Of a DNA stretch of 46,944 bases, positions 17,015 through 24,854 are shown piece after piece. A program made the translations under genes and the position numbers. The first letter of the stretch is position 1. Every line of letters begins with the position of its first letter. The notes below the pieces were generated by a model. The model did not search any database. It worked only from the letters and a program-made list of their open reading frames with translations, and was not told where the DNA came from. Source of the stretch: Rhodanobacter sp. FW104-R8 (GTDB lineage Bacteria; Pseudomonadota; Gammaproteobacteria; Xanthomonadales; Rhodanobacteraceae); contig NZ_LVJR01000119.1 of assembly GCF_001617365.1 (NCBI RefSeq), forward strand, positions 1 to 46,944. Direction: 5' to 3'.

Positions 17015-17607
17015 AGGGTCACCTCCCGACGCCTGCCCGGCTGCCGCCACGGATGCCGCGACTGCACGACGGCTGGCAGCGTCGCCTCTGCCGCGCGGTG
17101 CTGCGCATGGCCGGCTGGAGCCTGGTCGGCGAGTTCCCCGACACGCCGAAACTGGTGCTGATCGCCGCGCCGCACTCGTCCTGGTGGGATGGCGTGTGGG
17201 GGCTGCTGATCAAGGTGGCGATCGGCGCCGACGTGCATTTTATGGCCAAGCAGGAACTGTTCCGCGGGCCGTTCGGCGCCTTGCTGGTCAGGCTGGGCGG
17301 CATGCCGATCAACCGCGGCAGCGCGCAAGGCGTGGTCGAGCAGATGATCGACCAGTTCCGGCGGCGCGACCGGCTGTGGCTGGGCATCGCACCGGAAGGC
17401 ACGCGCAAGCGGGTAGCGCGCTGGAAGAGCGGCTTCTGGCGCATCGCCCGCGAGGTCGGCGTACCGATTTTCCCGGTCGCCTTCCACTACCCCGACAAGA
17501 CCATCCAGCTCGGTCCGCTGTTCGCCACCAGCGCCGACATGGAGGCGGACCTCGCCCGCCTGCGCGCGTTCTACGCACCCTTCAAGGGCAAGCACCGCGA
17601 CGTCTGA
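17011..17607 (+). CDS. Lysophospholipid acyltransferase family protein
   Basis: A 198-residue PlsC-like acyltransferase. The catalytic HX4D motif appears as PHSSWWD, followed by MAKQELFRGPFG, the GGMPINRGS block and APEGTRKR, in the order typical of glycerophosphate and lysophospholipid acyltransferases. It should transfer an acyl chain to a lysolipid at the inner membrane; the exact acceptor is unknown. It is shorter than PlsC itself and lacks a clear N-terminal membrane helix. Translation is coupled to arfB by an ATGA overlap. Confidence 0.88.
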   Translation: MKGHLPTPARLPPRMPRLHDGWQRRLCRAVLRMAGWSLVGEFPDTPKLVLIAAPHSSWWDGVWGLLIKVAIGADVHFMAKQELFRGPFGALLVRLGGMPINRGSAQGVVEQMIDQFRRRDRLWLGIAPEGTRKRVARWKSGFWRIAREVGVPIFPVAFHYPDKTIQLGPLFATSADMEADLARLRAFYAPFKGKHRDV

Positions 17608-17635
17608 CTGCACCCCATACATCCCGGACCCTTCC

Positions 17636-18265
17636 ATGCTCGGCATCCAGCACTACGACGCCTTCCTGCTCGCCTGCATCGCGCTGAACCTCACGCCAGG
17701 GCTGGATACGTTCTACATCCTCTCGCGCAGCGGCCGCGAAGGACATGCGGTGGGCCTCGGCGCCGCGCTGGGCATCAACGCCGGCTGCGTGGTGCACTCG
17801 TTGGCCGTGGTACTGGGGCTGTCGGCGATCCTGATGACCTCGTCCACCGCGTTTACCGCACTGAAGTATCTCGGCGCCGCCTACCTGGTGTGGATCGGCT
17901 TGCGCATGCTGCTCGGCCAGCAAGCGACGCATGCACCCGCCACGACACGTGGCCATGGCTTCACCGCCGCGTTCCGTCAAGGCAAGCTCACCAACGTGCT
18001 GAACCCGAAGGTAGCGCTGTTCTACCTCGCCTTCCTGCCGCAGTTCGTCTCGCTGCAGGCGCCCCGGGCGCAACTCGGGCTGCTGGTACTCGGCCTGAGC
18101 TTCATCGGCACCGGCCTGTGCTGGTCGCTGGTGCTGGCCCTGCTCGGTTCGCGCATCCACCGGTTGCTGCAGCGTCAGCCACGCATCGGGCGCCGGATGG
18201 ACCGCCTGTGCGGCGCCGTGCTGCTGGGTTTCGGGCTGAAACTGGCGCTGCAGCAGCGCGGCTGA
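17636..18265 (+). CDS. LysE/RhtB-family amino acid exporter
   Basis: A 209-residue inner-membrane protein with about six hydrophobic segments. The N-terminal LNLTPGLDTFYILSRSGREG and the GINAGCVVHSLAVVLGLSAI region are LysE/RhtB signatures. Members export amino acids or related metabolites; homoserine/threonine-type substrates are common but cannot be assigned here. It starts 28 bp after the acyltransferase on the same strand. A short GC palindrome follows the stop. Confidence 0.9.
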   Translation: MLGIQHYDAFLLACIALNLTPGLDTFYILSRSGREGHAVGLGAALGINAGCVVHSLAVVLGLSAILMTSSTAFTALKYLGAAYLVWIGLRMLLGQQATHAPATTRGHGFTAAFRQGKLTNVLNPKVALFYLAFLPQFVSLQAPRAQLGLLVLGLSFIGTGLCWSLVLALLGSRIHRLLQRQPRIGRRMDRLCGAVLLGFGLKLALQQRG

Positions 18266-18447
18266 ACCGGGCCCCCGCCCTGGGCGGGAGACAGCTCCGG
18301 CCTACGCCCTCCATGGTCCTTTCCTGACCCCGCAGGGCCATCCCGGCCCCTTCCCGCGGCACCGGAGGTCACCTCCCTGGCTTCGGAGCGCCCTTAGCAC
18401 ATGTCTATCGGTCATGGCACGGCGCATGCTTGTCTATTTTTACGGAA

Positions 18448-18467
18448 AATGTGATACACATCACATT
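18448..18467. promoter_or_regulatory. CRP/Clp binding site, perfect palindrome
   Basis: The 20-bp sequence centres on TGTGA-N6-TCACA (18450-18465) and is perfectly symmetric from AATGTGAT to ATCACATT. In Xanthomonadales this motif is bound by the CRP-like regulator Clp, which controls exopolysaccharide genes in Xanthomonas. It lies about 55 bp upstream of the epimerase start in an AT-rich patch. Confidence 0.8.
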
Positions 18468-18523
18468 CTGTGGATTGTTACCTGGCTCAACAACCGGAGC
18501 GGTTCGCACAGGGGGTTCCAGAC

Positions 18524-19540
18524 ATGCATGTGTTGATCACGGGCGGAGCCGGTTTCATCGGCTCCCATCTGGTAGCGCTGCACCTCGCGCAGGGGCACAA
18601 GGTCCATGTGGTGGACGACTTGTCGACCGGCCTGCGTTCCAACCTGGCGCCTTTCGAGGCGTCGCCGAGCTTCCGCTTCGACGAGGCGGACATGCTCACC
18701 TGGCCGCTGCTGCAGCAGGCCGCGGCCTGGGCGGACCGCGTCTACCACCTCGCCGCCGTGGTCGGCGTGTACCGCGTGATCGCCGAGCCGACGCGCGTGC
18801 TGGCCACCAACATCGCCGCCTGCGAACGGCTTTTCCGCACCATCGCCGCCAGCGGCTGGCGGCCGCAAGTGGTGGTCGCCTCCAGCTCCGAGGTCTACGG
18901 CCACCGCCACGCGGAACTGCTGGGCGAGGACATGGACCTCAGCGTGTCCACCCGCGCCGGCACGCGCTGGAACTATTCGGTCAGCAAAATCGCCGACGAG
19001 GCGCTGGCGCTGTCCTACGCGCAGAAATTCGGCATCCCGGTGCTGGTGGCGCGCTTCTTCAACACCATCGGGCCACGCCAGACCGGCCGCTACGGCATGG
19101 TCGTGCCGCGTTTCGTCGACCAGGCGGTACACGGCGAGCCGATCACGGTGTACGGCGACGGCAAGCAGACCCGTTCGTTCTGCGACGTGCGCGACAACGT
19201 GGCCGCGCTCGACCTGCTCGCTTCGCGCGAGAGCGGCGACGCGCTGGTGGCGAACGTCGGCAACGACCGCGAGATCAGCATGAATGCGCTGGCCGAACTG
19301 GTCCGCGAGCGCGCGGACAGCGACTCGCCGATCACCCATGTGCCGTACATGAAGGCGTACGGCGAGGATTTCGAGGACATCCAGCGGCGCCGGCCGGAGC
19401 TGACCCGGCTGCGCATGCTGACCGGGTTCCGGCACCGCTACACGCTGGAAGACACGCTCGACGAGCTCATCCAAGAACGGCGCAACGCCTTGGCAGGGAC
19501 CGAACATGGCCACCGCACCCTGGTTTGTCATCAGTCCTAA
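18524..19540 (+). CDS. NAD-dependent sugar-nucleotide epimerase/dehydratase
   Basis: A 338-residue short-chain dehydrogenase of the extended type. The Rossmann motif GGAGFIGSH is at residues 7-15 and the catalytic NYSVSK (YxxxK) lies near residue 150. It resembles UDP-glucose/UDP-GlcNAc 4-epimerases and dTDP-glucose dehydratases; the precise NDP-sugar is not assigned. The ATG at 18524 is preceded by GGGGG. The 3' end overlaps the glycosyltransferase by 35 bp. Position at the head of a polysaccharide cluster suggests that it supplies an activated sugar. Confidence 0.88.
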   Translation: MHVLITGGAGFIGSHLVALHLAQGHKVHVVDDLSTGLRSNLAPFEASPSFRFDEADMLTWPLLQQAAAWADRVYHLAAVVGVYRVIAEPTRVLATNIAACERLFRTIAASGWRPQVVVASSSEVYGHRHAELLGEDMDLSVSTRAGTRWNYSVSKIADEALALSYAQKFGIPVLVARFFNTIGPRQTGRYGMVVPRFVDQAVHGEPITVYGDGKQTRSFCDVRDNVAALDLLASRESGDALVANVGNDREISMNALAELVRERADSDSPITHVPYMKAYGEDFEDIQRRRPELTRLRMLTGFRHRYTLEDTLDELIQERRNALAGTEHGHRTLVCHQS

Positions 19541-20897
19541 CGCACTGCTCAGCGTGGTCGGATTGCTGCGCGGTCCGGACCGGACCGTGCCGACGCCCGC
19601 GCAGGACTGGCGCACCGCCACGGTGGACGTGGTGATCCCCGCCTACCGCGAGGCGGAGAATATCGCCCATTGCCTGGTCTCGGTGGCGCGGCAGACGCAC
19701 AAGCCGCGCAACATCATCGTCGTCGACGACGGCAGCAGCGACGATACCGCCAGCCGCGCCGAGCAGACCGCGCAGCGGCTGGGCATGAAGATCATGGTGA
19801 TCCGCCGGCAGGCGTCGATCGGCAAGACGCCCACGCTCAAGCGCCAGGCGCGCGAGTTCGACGCCGACGTGGAATTCATCCTCGACGGCGACACCTTCCT
19901 GGAATCGCCGGACTACATCGCCCGCTGCGTCGAGGAACTGTACAAGGGCGTCGGCATCGCCTCGGCCTGCGGCCGCGTGCTGCCGATGCGCCTGTCCGAC
20001 CGCCGCCGCCTCGCGGAAACCCCGGAATACGCCGCCGTGCTCGCCGGCAAACCATACATCGACCCCAAGTCCAGCCGCACACGCCTGCAGCTGATCTGGT
20101 GGGGCCTGACCAACATCTACCGCGACTGCCTGTATCGCTACCTGCAGGGCTTCGTGTTCCACGGGCAGATGGTGTTCTTCGGCGGCATCACCAACCCGGT
20201 GGGCTGCGCGGTGGCCTACCGCCGCGAATACATCAAGGACCTGTTCGCGCGCTACGAGCCCCATTTCGGCGACAACCTCACCAATTCCGAGGACATCTTC
20301 ATCGGCTTCGCGCTGATCAACCAGGGCTACCGCAACGCCCAGCTGACCGACGTCACCGCCCGCTCCGAGGAACCGCTGGCCACGCAATTGCCCAGGCAGA
20401 TCTCGCTGTGGTCGTCCTCTTTCCTGCAGAGCTGCTACTACTTCGACGCGCTGGTGCGCAGCCCGTTCAAGGCCTTCGCGCGGCTGCACCGCCGCTGGCA
20501 CGAGCGGCACGGCGAACACGGCGAACACATCCGCGAGATGCGCAAGATCGCCGAACCCTACCGGCAGGCGTTCGGCGAAGAGGTCACCCGGCGCTATGGC
20601 CGCCCGCTGGGCTGGATCATCTTCATGTCGGCGATCGAGAAGATCGGCTTCCCCACCGCGCTGATCGTGATGCCCCTGCTGCGCATGTGGGAGCCGCTGC
20701 TGATCACGGTGCTGGCGGAATCGCTGCTGTCGCTGATGGTGCTGGTGGTGATCTCCAAGGGCGAGCGCTGGAAGGCGTTCGGCAAGAGCCTGCTGGTGAC
20801 GCCGCTGCGCTACGCGCTGATCCTCACCGAGATCGTCACGATCGGGCGATTCGCCAGCGATCTCTGGATCACGAGGAACCGGAAATGGCGCAAATGA
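19506..20897 (+). CDS. Processive-type GT2 membrane glycosyltransferase
   Basis: A 463-residue GT-A glycosyltransferase of the hyaluronan/chitin/PgaC-like group. Motifs: nucleotide-binding DDGSSDD (residues 74-80), metal-binding DGD (127-129), the acceptor-site acidic pair in SED (261-263), then Q-I-S-L-W (298-302) where processive synthases have QxxRW. C-terminal hydrophobic helices lie at about 362-415. It should polymerise a beta-linked sugar at the inner membrane and pass it out. The Arg of QxxRW is replaced by Leu, which could mean an altered or non-processive enzyme. It overlaps both neighbours, so the operon is tight. Confidence 0.88.
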   Translation: MATAPWFVISPNALLSVVGLLRGPDRTVPTPAQDWRTATVDVVIPAYREAENIAHCLVSVARQTHKPRNIIVVDDGSSDDTASRAEQTAQRLGMKIMVIRRQASIGKTPTLKRQAREFDADVEFILDGDTFLESPDYIARCVEELYKGVGIASACGRVLPMRLSDRRRLAETPEYAAVLAGKPYIDPKSSRTRLQLIWWGLTNIYRDCLYRYLQGFVFHGQMVFFGGITNPVGCAVAYRREYIKDLFARYEPHFGDNLTNSEDIFIGFALINQGYRNAQLTDVTARSEEPLATQLPRQISLWSSSFLQSCYYFDALVRSPFKAFARLHRRWHERHGEHGEHIREMRKIAEPYRQAFGEEVTRRYGRPLGWIIFMSAIEKIGFPTALIVMPLLRMWEPLLITVLAESLLSLMVLVVISKGERWKAFGKSLLVTPLRYALILTEIVTIGRFASDLWITRNRKWRK

Positions 20898-22372
20898 CCC
20901 CTCGCCGCCGGACATCGGCTCGCGCTTCCGCGCTGGGTCGGGCCAGCCTGCTCGCCTGCGCGCTCGCTTGCGCCTTGTCCCTGGAGCCGGCTTTCGCGCA
21001 GAACGCCGTCGCCTACCAGCCGGCGCTGGACGCTGCCTGGACCGGGCGCACCAGCGAGGCGCTGCGCCTGATCGACGCCTACCTCGCCAAACACCCGGAC
21101 GACCATGCCGCGCGGCTCGACCGGGCGCGTTTCCTTGCCTGGCTCGGCGACTACGCCAGGGCGGACGACGCGCTGGCCGGGTTCGGCGCCGACGACAAGG
21201 AGGCCGCCGCGCTGCATGCGCGAGTGCTGGCCTGGGCCGAACGCCGCGATGCCGCGCTGGCGCTCAACACGCCGTTGTACGCGGCCGACCCGGACGACTA
21301 TGACAACGCCTGGACCCAGGCGCTGATCCTGCGACAAGGCGAATGGCCGCACCAGGCCTTGCCGGCACTGGCCACCGTGCAGGCGGTCAAGCCGGACGAC
21401 AAGGACACCATCGCCCTCGCCAAGGCGGTGCGCCTGCCGCTGTTCTCCTCGATCGGCCTGGCGCCTTCGCTGTACAGCGATTCGGATGACATCGAAATTC
21501 GCGGCATCGCCGCCGATGCCAACCTGTGGCTGTCCGATCGCTGGCGGTTGCTGGCCAGCGCCACGCGACGCGAGCACTCGGCCGCCTTCGGCGGGCCGTT
21601 CGCGCCGTTGCTCGGCAACAACCACGTCGACGAGGATCGCGTCGGCACAGGACTGCGCTTCGCACCGTCGCCCGACACCGCGCTGGAGCTGTGGCTGGGC
21701 AATTCGCGGACCGACAACGGTGTCGGCAGCGACAACAGAACGATCGGCCACCTGCAGATCTCGCAACGCGCCAGCGACGCCTTCCTCTATGCACTCACCT
21801 TCGACCGCGACCGCGTCGACCAATCACCGCGCGCGCTGGCGGTGATGCGCCACGGCCTCGCCGCCGACCTGCGCTGGACGCCGACGCTGCGCGACCGCTT
21901 CGATGCGCGCATCACCGGCGGCGATTTCGACGACGGCAACCGCCGTGCCTCGGTGCTGGCCAGCTATACCCGTGCCGTGTACCGCAGTGGGCGAGTGATG
22001 TTCGACCTCGGTCTGCAGGCAGAGGGTCAACACAACACCCGCCACACCGGCAATGGCTACTACAGCCCCGACCGCTACCGGCGCTATGCCGTCGCGGCTT
22101 CCAGCTACATCTCGCTGGGCCAGGAAGCCGGGCTGTACCTGTCGGCCGCGCTCGGCCAGCAGCGGGACGAGACTTTCGACAACTGGAAGCGCGCCACTGA
22201 CGTCAATGCCGAGCTGACCCTCGGCATCTTCAGCCACTGGCAGTTGGTCGGCCGTGCCGGGTACAGCCAGCGCCTGAACCAGTTTGGCCGCTACGAGGGC
22301 GCCACCGTCGGGCTGGGACTGCGCTACCGCTTCTGCGAGTTCCGTGCCGACCGCTGCCCATCGGTGCCTTGA
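20885..22372 (+). CDS. TPR/YaiO-like outer-membrane beta-barrel protein
   Basis: A 495-residue exported protein. A signal peptide (about residues 20-38, ending EPAFAQ) precedes a TPR-like helical region (about 40-165, with repeats of the LDAAWTGRTSEALRLIDAYL type). The rest (about 175-495) is a string of amphipathic beta strands ending in an aromatic pattern (VGLGLRYRF). This TPR-plus-barrel layout is shared with PgaA, BcsC and YaiO-type polysaccharide porins. It overlaps the GT2 gene by 13 bp. Likely role: export of the polymer across the outer membrane. Barrel size and family remain to be fixed by modelling. Confidence 0.75.
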   Translation: MAQMTPRRRTSARASALGRASLLACALACALSLEPAFAQNAVAYQPALDAAWTGRTSEALRLIDAYLAKHPDDHAARLDRARFLAWLGDYARADDALAGFGADDKEAAALHARVLAWAERRDAALALNTPLYAADPDDYDNAWTQALILRQGEWPHQALPALATVQAVKPDDKDTIALAKAVRLPLFSSIGLAPSLYSDSDDIEIRGIAADANLWLSDRWRLLASATRREHSAAFGGPFAPLLGNNHVDEDRVGTGLRFAPSPDTALELWLGNSRTDNGVGSDNRTIGHLQISQRASDAFLYALTFDRDRVDQSPRALAVMRHGLAADLRWTPTLRDRFDARITGGDFDDGNRRASVLASYTRAVYRSGRVMFDLGLQAEGQHNTRHTGNGYYSPDRYRRYAVAASSYISLGQEAGLYLSAALGQQRDETFDNWKRATDVNAELTLGIFSHWQLVGRAGYSQRLNQFGRYEGATVGLGLRYRFCEFRADRCPSVP

Positions 22373-22390
22373 ACGGCCCGATGGGGCCTG

Positions 22391-22422
22391 CGCCGGGCGG
22401 CGGCATCGCGCGCCGCCCGGCG
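22391..22422 (+). terminator. Strong 12-bp hairpin between the barrel and deacetylase genes
   Basis: Perfect arms CGCCGGGCGGCG and CGCCGCCCGGCG enclose an 8-base loop, 19 bp after the barrel stop. No T tract follows, so it may be a partial terminator or an mRNA-stabilising structure. The remaining gap to 22632 shows no convincing gene. Confidence 0.5.
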
Positions 22423-22632
22423 CGATGGATCCGGCCCTGTTCGACTCGTCCTGCGCGGCCGGCTCCCGACCGGATCGATTTCGACGAAGGCGCGCGCCGG
22501 CGGTGGCCGCGCGCCTTCCGGGAACCTTCCATCGCGCTGCCGCCATGGGTCGCCGCACCGGTTCGCGCGCAGCCCCACTGCCGCGCATGGGCCGGCTCGA
22601 GCACGTATCCGGCACCGCGTCGGGGGAAGCAC

Positions 22633-23631
22633 ATGAAGGGATTGCTGCACCTTGCCTGCATCGCGCTCATGTGCCTGTTGCCGGCGGCACCCATGGCGGC
22701 GCCGGCAGCCACTGCATCCCATGACCGGCGCATCGCGATCACCTTCGACGACCTGCCCTGGGCCAGCCTCGATCCGAACACGCCGCTGCCCGCGCAGGGT
22801 ACGGTACCGCCGCGCATCGCGGCCGAGTCCGTGCGCCTGCTGCAGGCCATCGAGGGTGCGGGGACGCCTGCCATCGGTTTCGTCAACTCCGCGCGTCTGC
22901 TGGTCGGCGGCCAGCCGCAACCGGACCGCACGGCGATGCTCGACGCCTGGCTCGATGCCGGACTGGAACTGGGCAACCACACCGCCACCCATGCCGACCT
23001 GCACGCCGTCGGCGTACAGGCCTACGAGGGCGACATCCTCGCCTGCGACCGTGTGCTGCGCCCGCTGCTGGCCAGGCGTGGCCGTGAACCGCAATGGTTC
23101 CGTCACCCTTACCTGCGCACCGGGCGCACGCTGGAAGACAAGGCAGCGATGGGCGTCTTTCTCGCCGCGCACGGTTACCGCATCGCGCCGGTCACGGTCA
23201 CCAACTCCGACTGGATCTGGGCCGCCGCCTACGCCAAGGCGCTGAACAGCGGCGATGCCGCCACCCAGGCGAAGCTGCGCGCGCAATACGTGCCCTACCT
23301 GCTGCGCAGGGTGAACTACTTCGAGCACCGCTCGATCAGGCTGCTTGGCTATGCGTTGCCGCAGGTGATGCTGCTGCATGCCAATGCGCTCAATGCCGAC
23401 ACCTACCCCGATTTCGCCGCCGGCTTGCGCGCACGCGGCTACCGATTCGTCGGCCTCGACGAAGCCATGCGCGACCCCGCCTATCGGCGCGCGGACAAAT
23501 TCACCAGCGCGCTCGGCACCAGCTGGATCCATCGCTGGGCGATCGCCGCAGGCAGGTCATGGAAGTTCTACGGCGGCGAACCGACTTCGCCGAAATGGGT
23601 GACCGACCTGGCCGGCGTGCCCCCGGAGTAG
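22633..23631 (+). CDS. Secreted polysaccharide deacetylase (NodB-like)
   Basis: A 332-residue exported carbohydrate esterase 4-type enzyme. A signal peptide spans about residues 1-25 (MKGLLHLACIALMCLLPAAP onward). Motif 1 is TFDD (37-40), motif 2 NHTATH (115-120) supplies the zinc histidines, and motif 3 is RHPYLRTG (157-164). Such enzymes remove N-acetyl groups from polymers such as poly-GlcNAc, chitin or peptidoglycan. The start ATG (22633) has a good GGGGGAA ribosome site. Placed 260 bp after the barrel gene, it may deacetylate the exported polymer in the periplasm. Confidence 0.88.
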   Translation: MKGLLHLACIALMCLLPAAPMAAPAATASHDRRIAITFDDLPWASLDPNTPLPAQGTVPPRIAAESVRLLQAIEGAGTPAIGFVNSARLLVGGQPQPDRTAMLDAWLDAGLELGNHTATHADLHAVGVQAYEGDILACDRVLRPLLARRGREPQWFRHPYLRTGRTLEDKAAMGVFLAAHGYRIAPVTVTNSDWIWAAAYAKALNSGDAATQAKLRAQYVPYLLRRVNYFEHRSIRLLGYALPQVMLLHANALNADTYPDFAAGLRARGYRFVGLDEAMRDPAYRRADKFTSALGTSWIHRWAIAAGRSWKFYGGEPTSPKWVTDLAGVPPE

Positions 23632-23696
23632 CACCCGCTTGCAGGCGGCAGCGCGGTACGGCGGCCGGCCACGATGCGATGGCCTCGTGATGCTGC

Positions 23697-24731
23697 TCAG
23701 CGACCCGAGTGCCCCGGCTCGTCGTAGTCGCGGTGGGTCAGCAGGCCGGGCCGGATCAGGTCGACGAAGGCGCGCGCCTCGGCGCTGAGGAACTTGCCCT
23801 TGCGCATCACCACGCCGTAGCTGCGCTGCGGGAAGTACTGCTTCATGTTGCGCACCGCCAGCCGCGCGTGGTCGGCCTCGGTGATGCAGATGCCGGTGAC
23901 GATGGAGATGCCCATGCCCATCGCCACGTATTCCTTGATCACGTCCCAGCCGCCCACCTCAATCGCCACGTGGTACGGCACCTGGCGCTGCTGGAACACC
24001 AGGTCGACCAGGCGGTAGGTGGACAGCCGCTGCGGCGGCAGAATCAGGCCGTACGGTGAGATGTCCTCCAGCGTGATCTTGTCCTTCGCCGCCAGCGGGT
24101 GGTCCGGCGGCAAGATCAGCATCGGGTCGTAGTGGTGCACCGGTGCCCAGGCGATGTCGTTCGGCACGTCCAGCATCGAGCCGACCGCGAAGTCGGCCTC
24201 GTCGGCGCGCAGCAGCGCCAGGCCGTCCTTGCCGGTGACGTTGGCCAGCTGCAGCTGCACCGCGGGAAAGCGCTCGCGATAGCGGCGCACCAGCGCGGGC
24301 AGCAGGTACTGGATGGTCGAGGTGCCGGCGGCGATGGTCAGCCGGCCCGCCTGCAGGCCCTTCACCCGGGCCTGGAAGTCGCGGTCCAGCGTGTCCCAGC
24401 CCTCGACCAGCGGCCGCGCCAGTTCGTACAGCGCCTCGCCCGCGTCGGTGAGGTTGATGCGCCGGCGCCGGCGCTCGAGCAGGCTCACCCCCAGTTCCCG
24501 TTCCAGCGCCTGCAACTGCAGGCTGATCGTGGGCTGCGACAGGTACAGCGCCTCGGCGGCGCGGGTCAGCGTGCCCAGCTTCACCACGCTGACGAAGGCG
24601 CGCAGCTGCTTGTGGCGGTTGCCCTTGTAATAGAAGCGACCGGCGTCGGCCGGCTCAGCGCCGGCGCGCTTTTTTGTTGCGCTGCGATGTATTTTTTTTG
24701 ACTTGCCCGAGACACCGGTTGGCTTCTTCAT
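23697..24731 (-). CDS. LysR-family regulator (CysB-like), divergent to aceB
   Basis: A 344-residue LysR-type regulator. The helix-turn-helix (about residues 42-98, TRAAEALYLSQPTISLQLQAL) is followed by a periplasmic-binding-protein-like effector domain. It has a Lys/Arg-rich N-terminal extension of about 37 residues not typical of the family; no other ATG is available before the HTH. It is transcribed divergently from aceB with a 123-bp AT-rich gap. Divergence from aceB-aceA suggests that it controls the glyoxylate shunt, with an unknown effector. Confidence 0.88.
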   Translation of the reverse strand: MKKPTGVSGKSKKIHRSATKKRAGAEPADAGRFYYKGNRHKQLRAFVSVVKLGTLTRAAEALYLSQPTISLQLQALERELGVSLLERRRRRINLTDAGEALYELARPLVEGWDTLDRDFQARVKGLQAGRLTIAAGTSTIQYLLPALVRRYRERFPAVQLQLANVTGKDGLALLRADEADFAVGSMLDVPNDIAWAPVHHYDPMLILPPDHPLAAKDKITLEDISPYGLILPPQRLSTYRLVDLVFQQRQVPYHVAIEVGGWDVIKEYVAMGMGISIVTGICITEADHARLAVRNMKQYFPQRSYGVVMRKGKFLSAEARAFVDLIRPGLLTHRDYDEPGHSGR

Positions 24732-24854
24732 TGAAGGATTTCAGTTGGTTGAGTGATACATTTACATTGCTCATAGTAGTAATTGAAACATTCACTTTGT
24801 CAAATACATGGTGGCTGCCCTAGCTTCGAGTCATCCACGACACGGAGCGAACCC
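24732..24854. promoter_or_regulatory. Divergent promoter region of lysR and aceB
   Basis: This gap is strongly AT-rich compared with the surrounding genes and must hold both promoters and LysR sites. Several ATACATT/AATTGAAACATT-like stretches are visible, but I cannot define a single operator. Confidence 0.45.

Noticed and set aside
18364-18376. GGAGGTCACCTCC palindrome as an operator of the polysaccharide cluster
   Set aside because: It is short and lies far from the start; there is no supporting evidence beyond symmetry.
22369-22632. Upstream extension of the deacetylase reading frame
   Set aside because: It lacks a ribosome site and codes for Arg/Pro-rich sequence; the signal peptide and GGGGGAA site point to the start at 22633.
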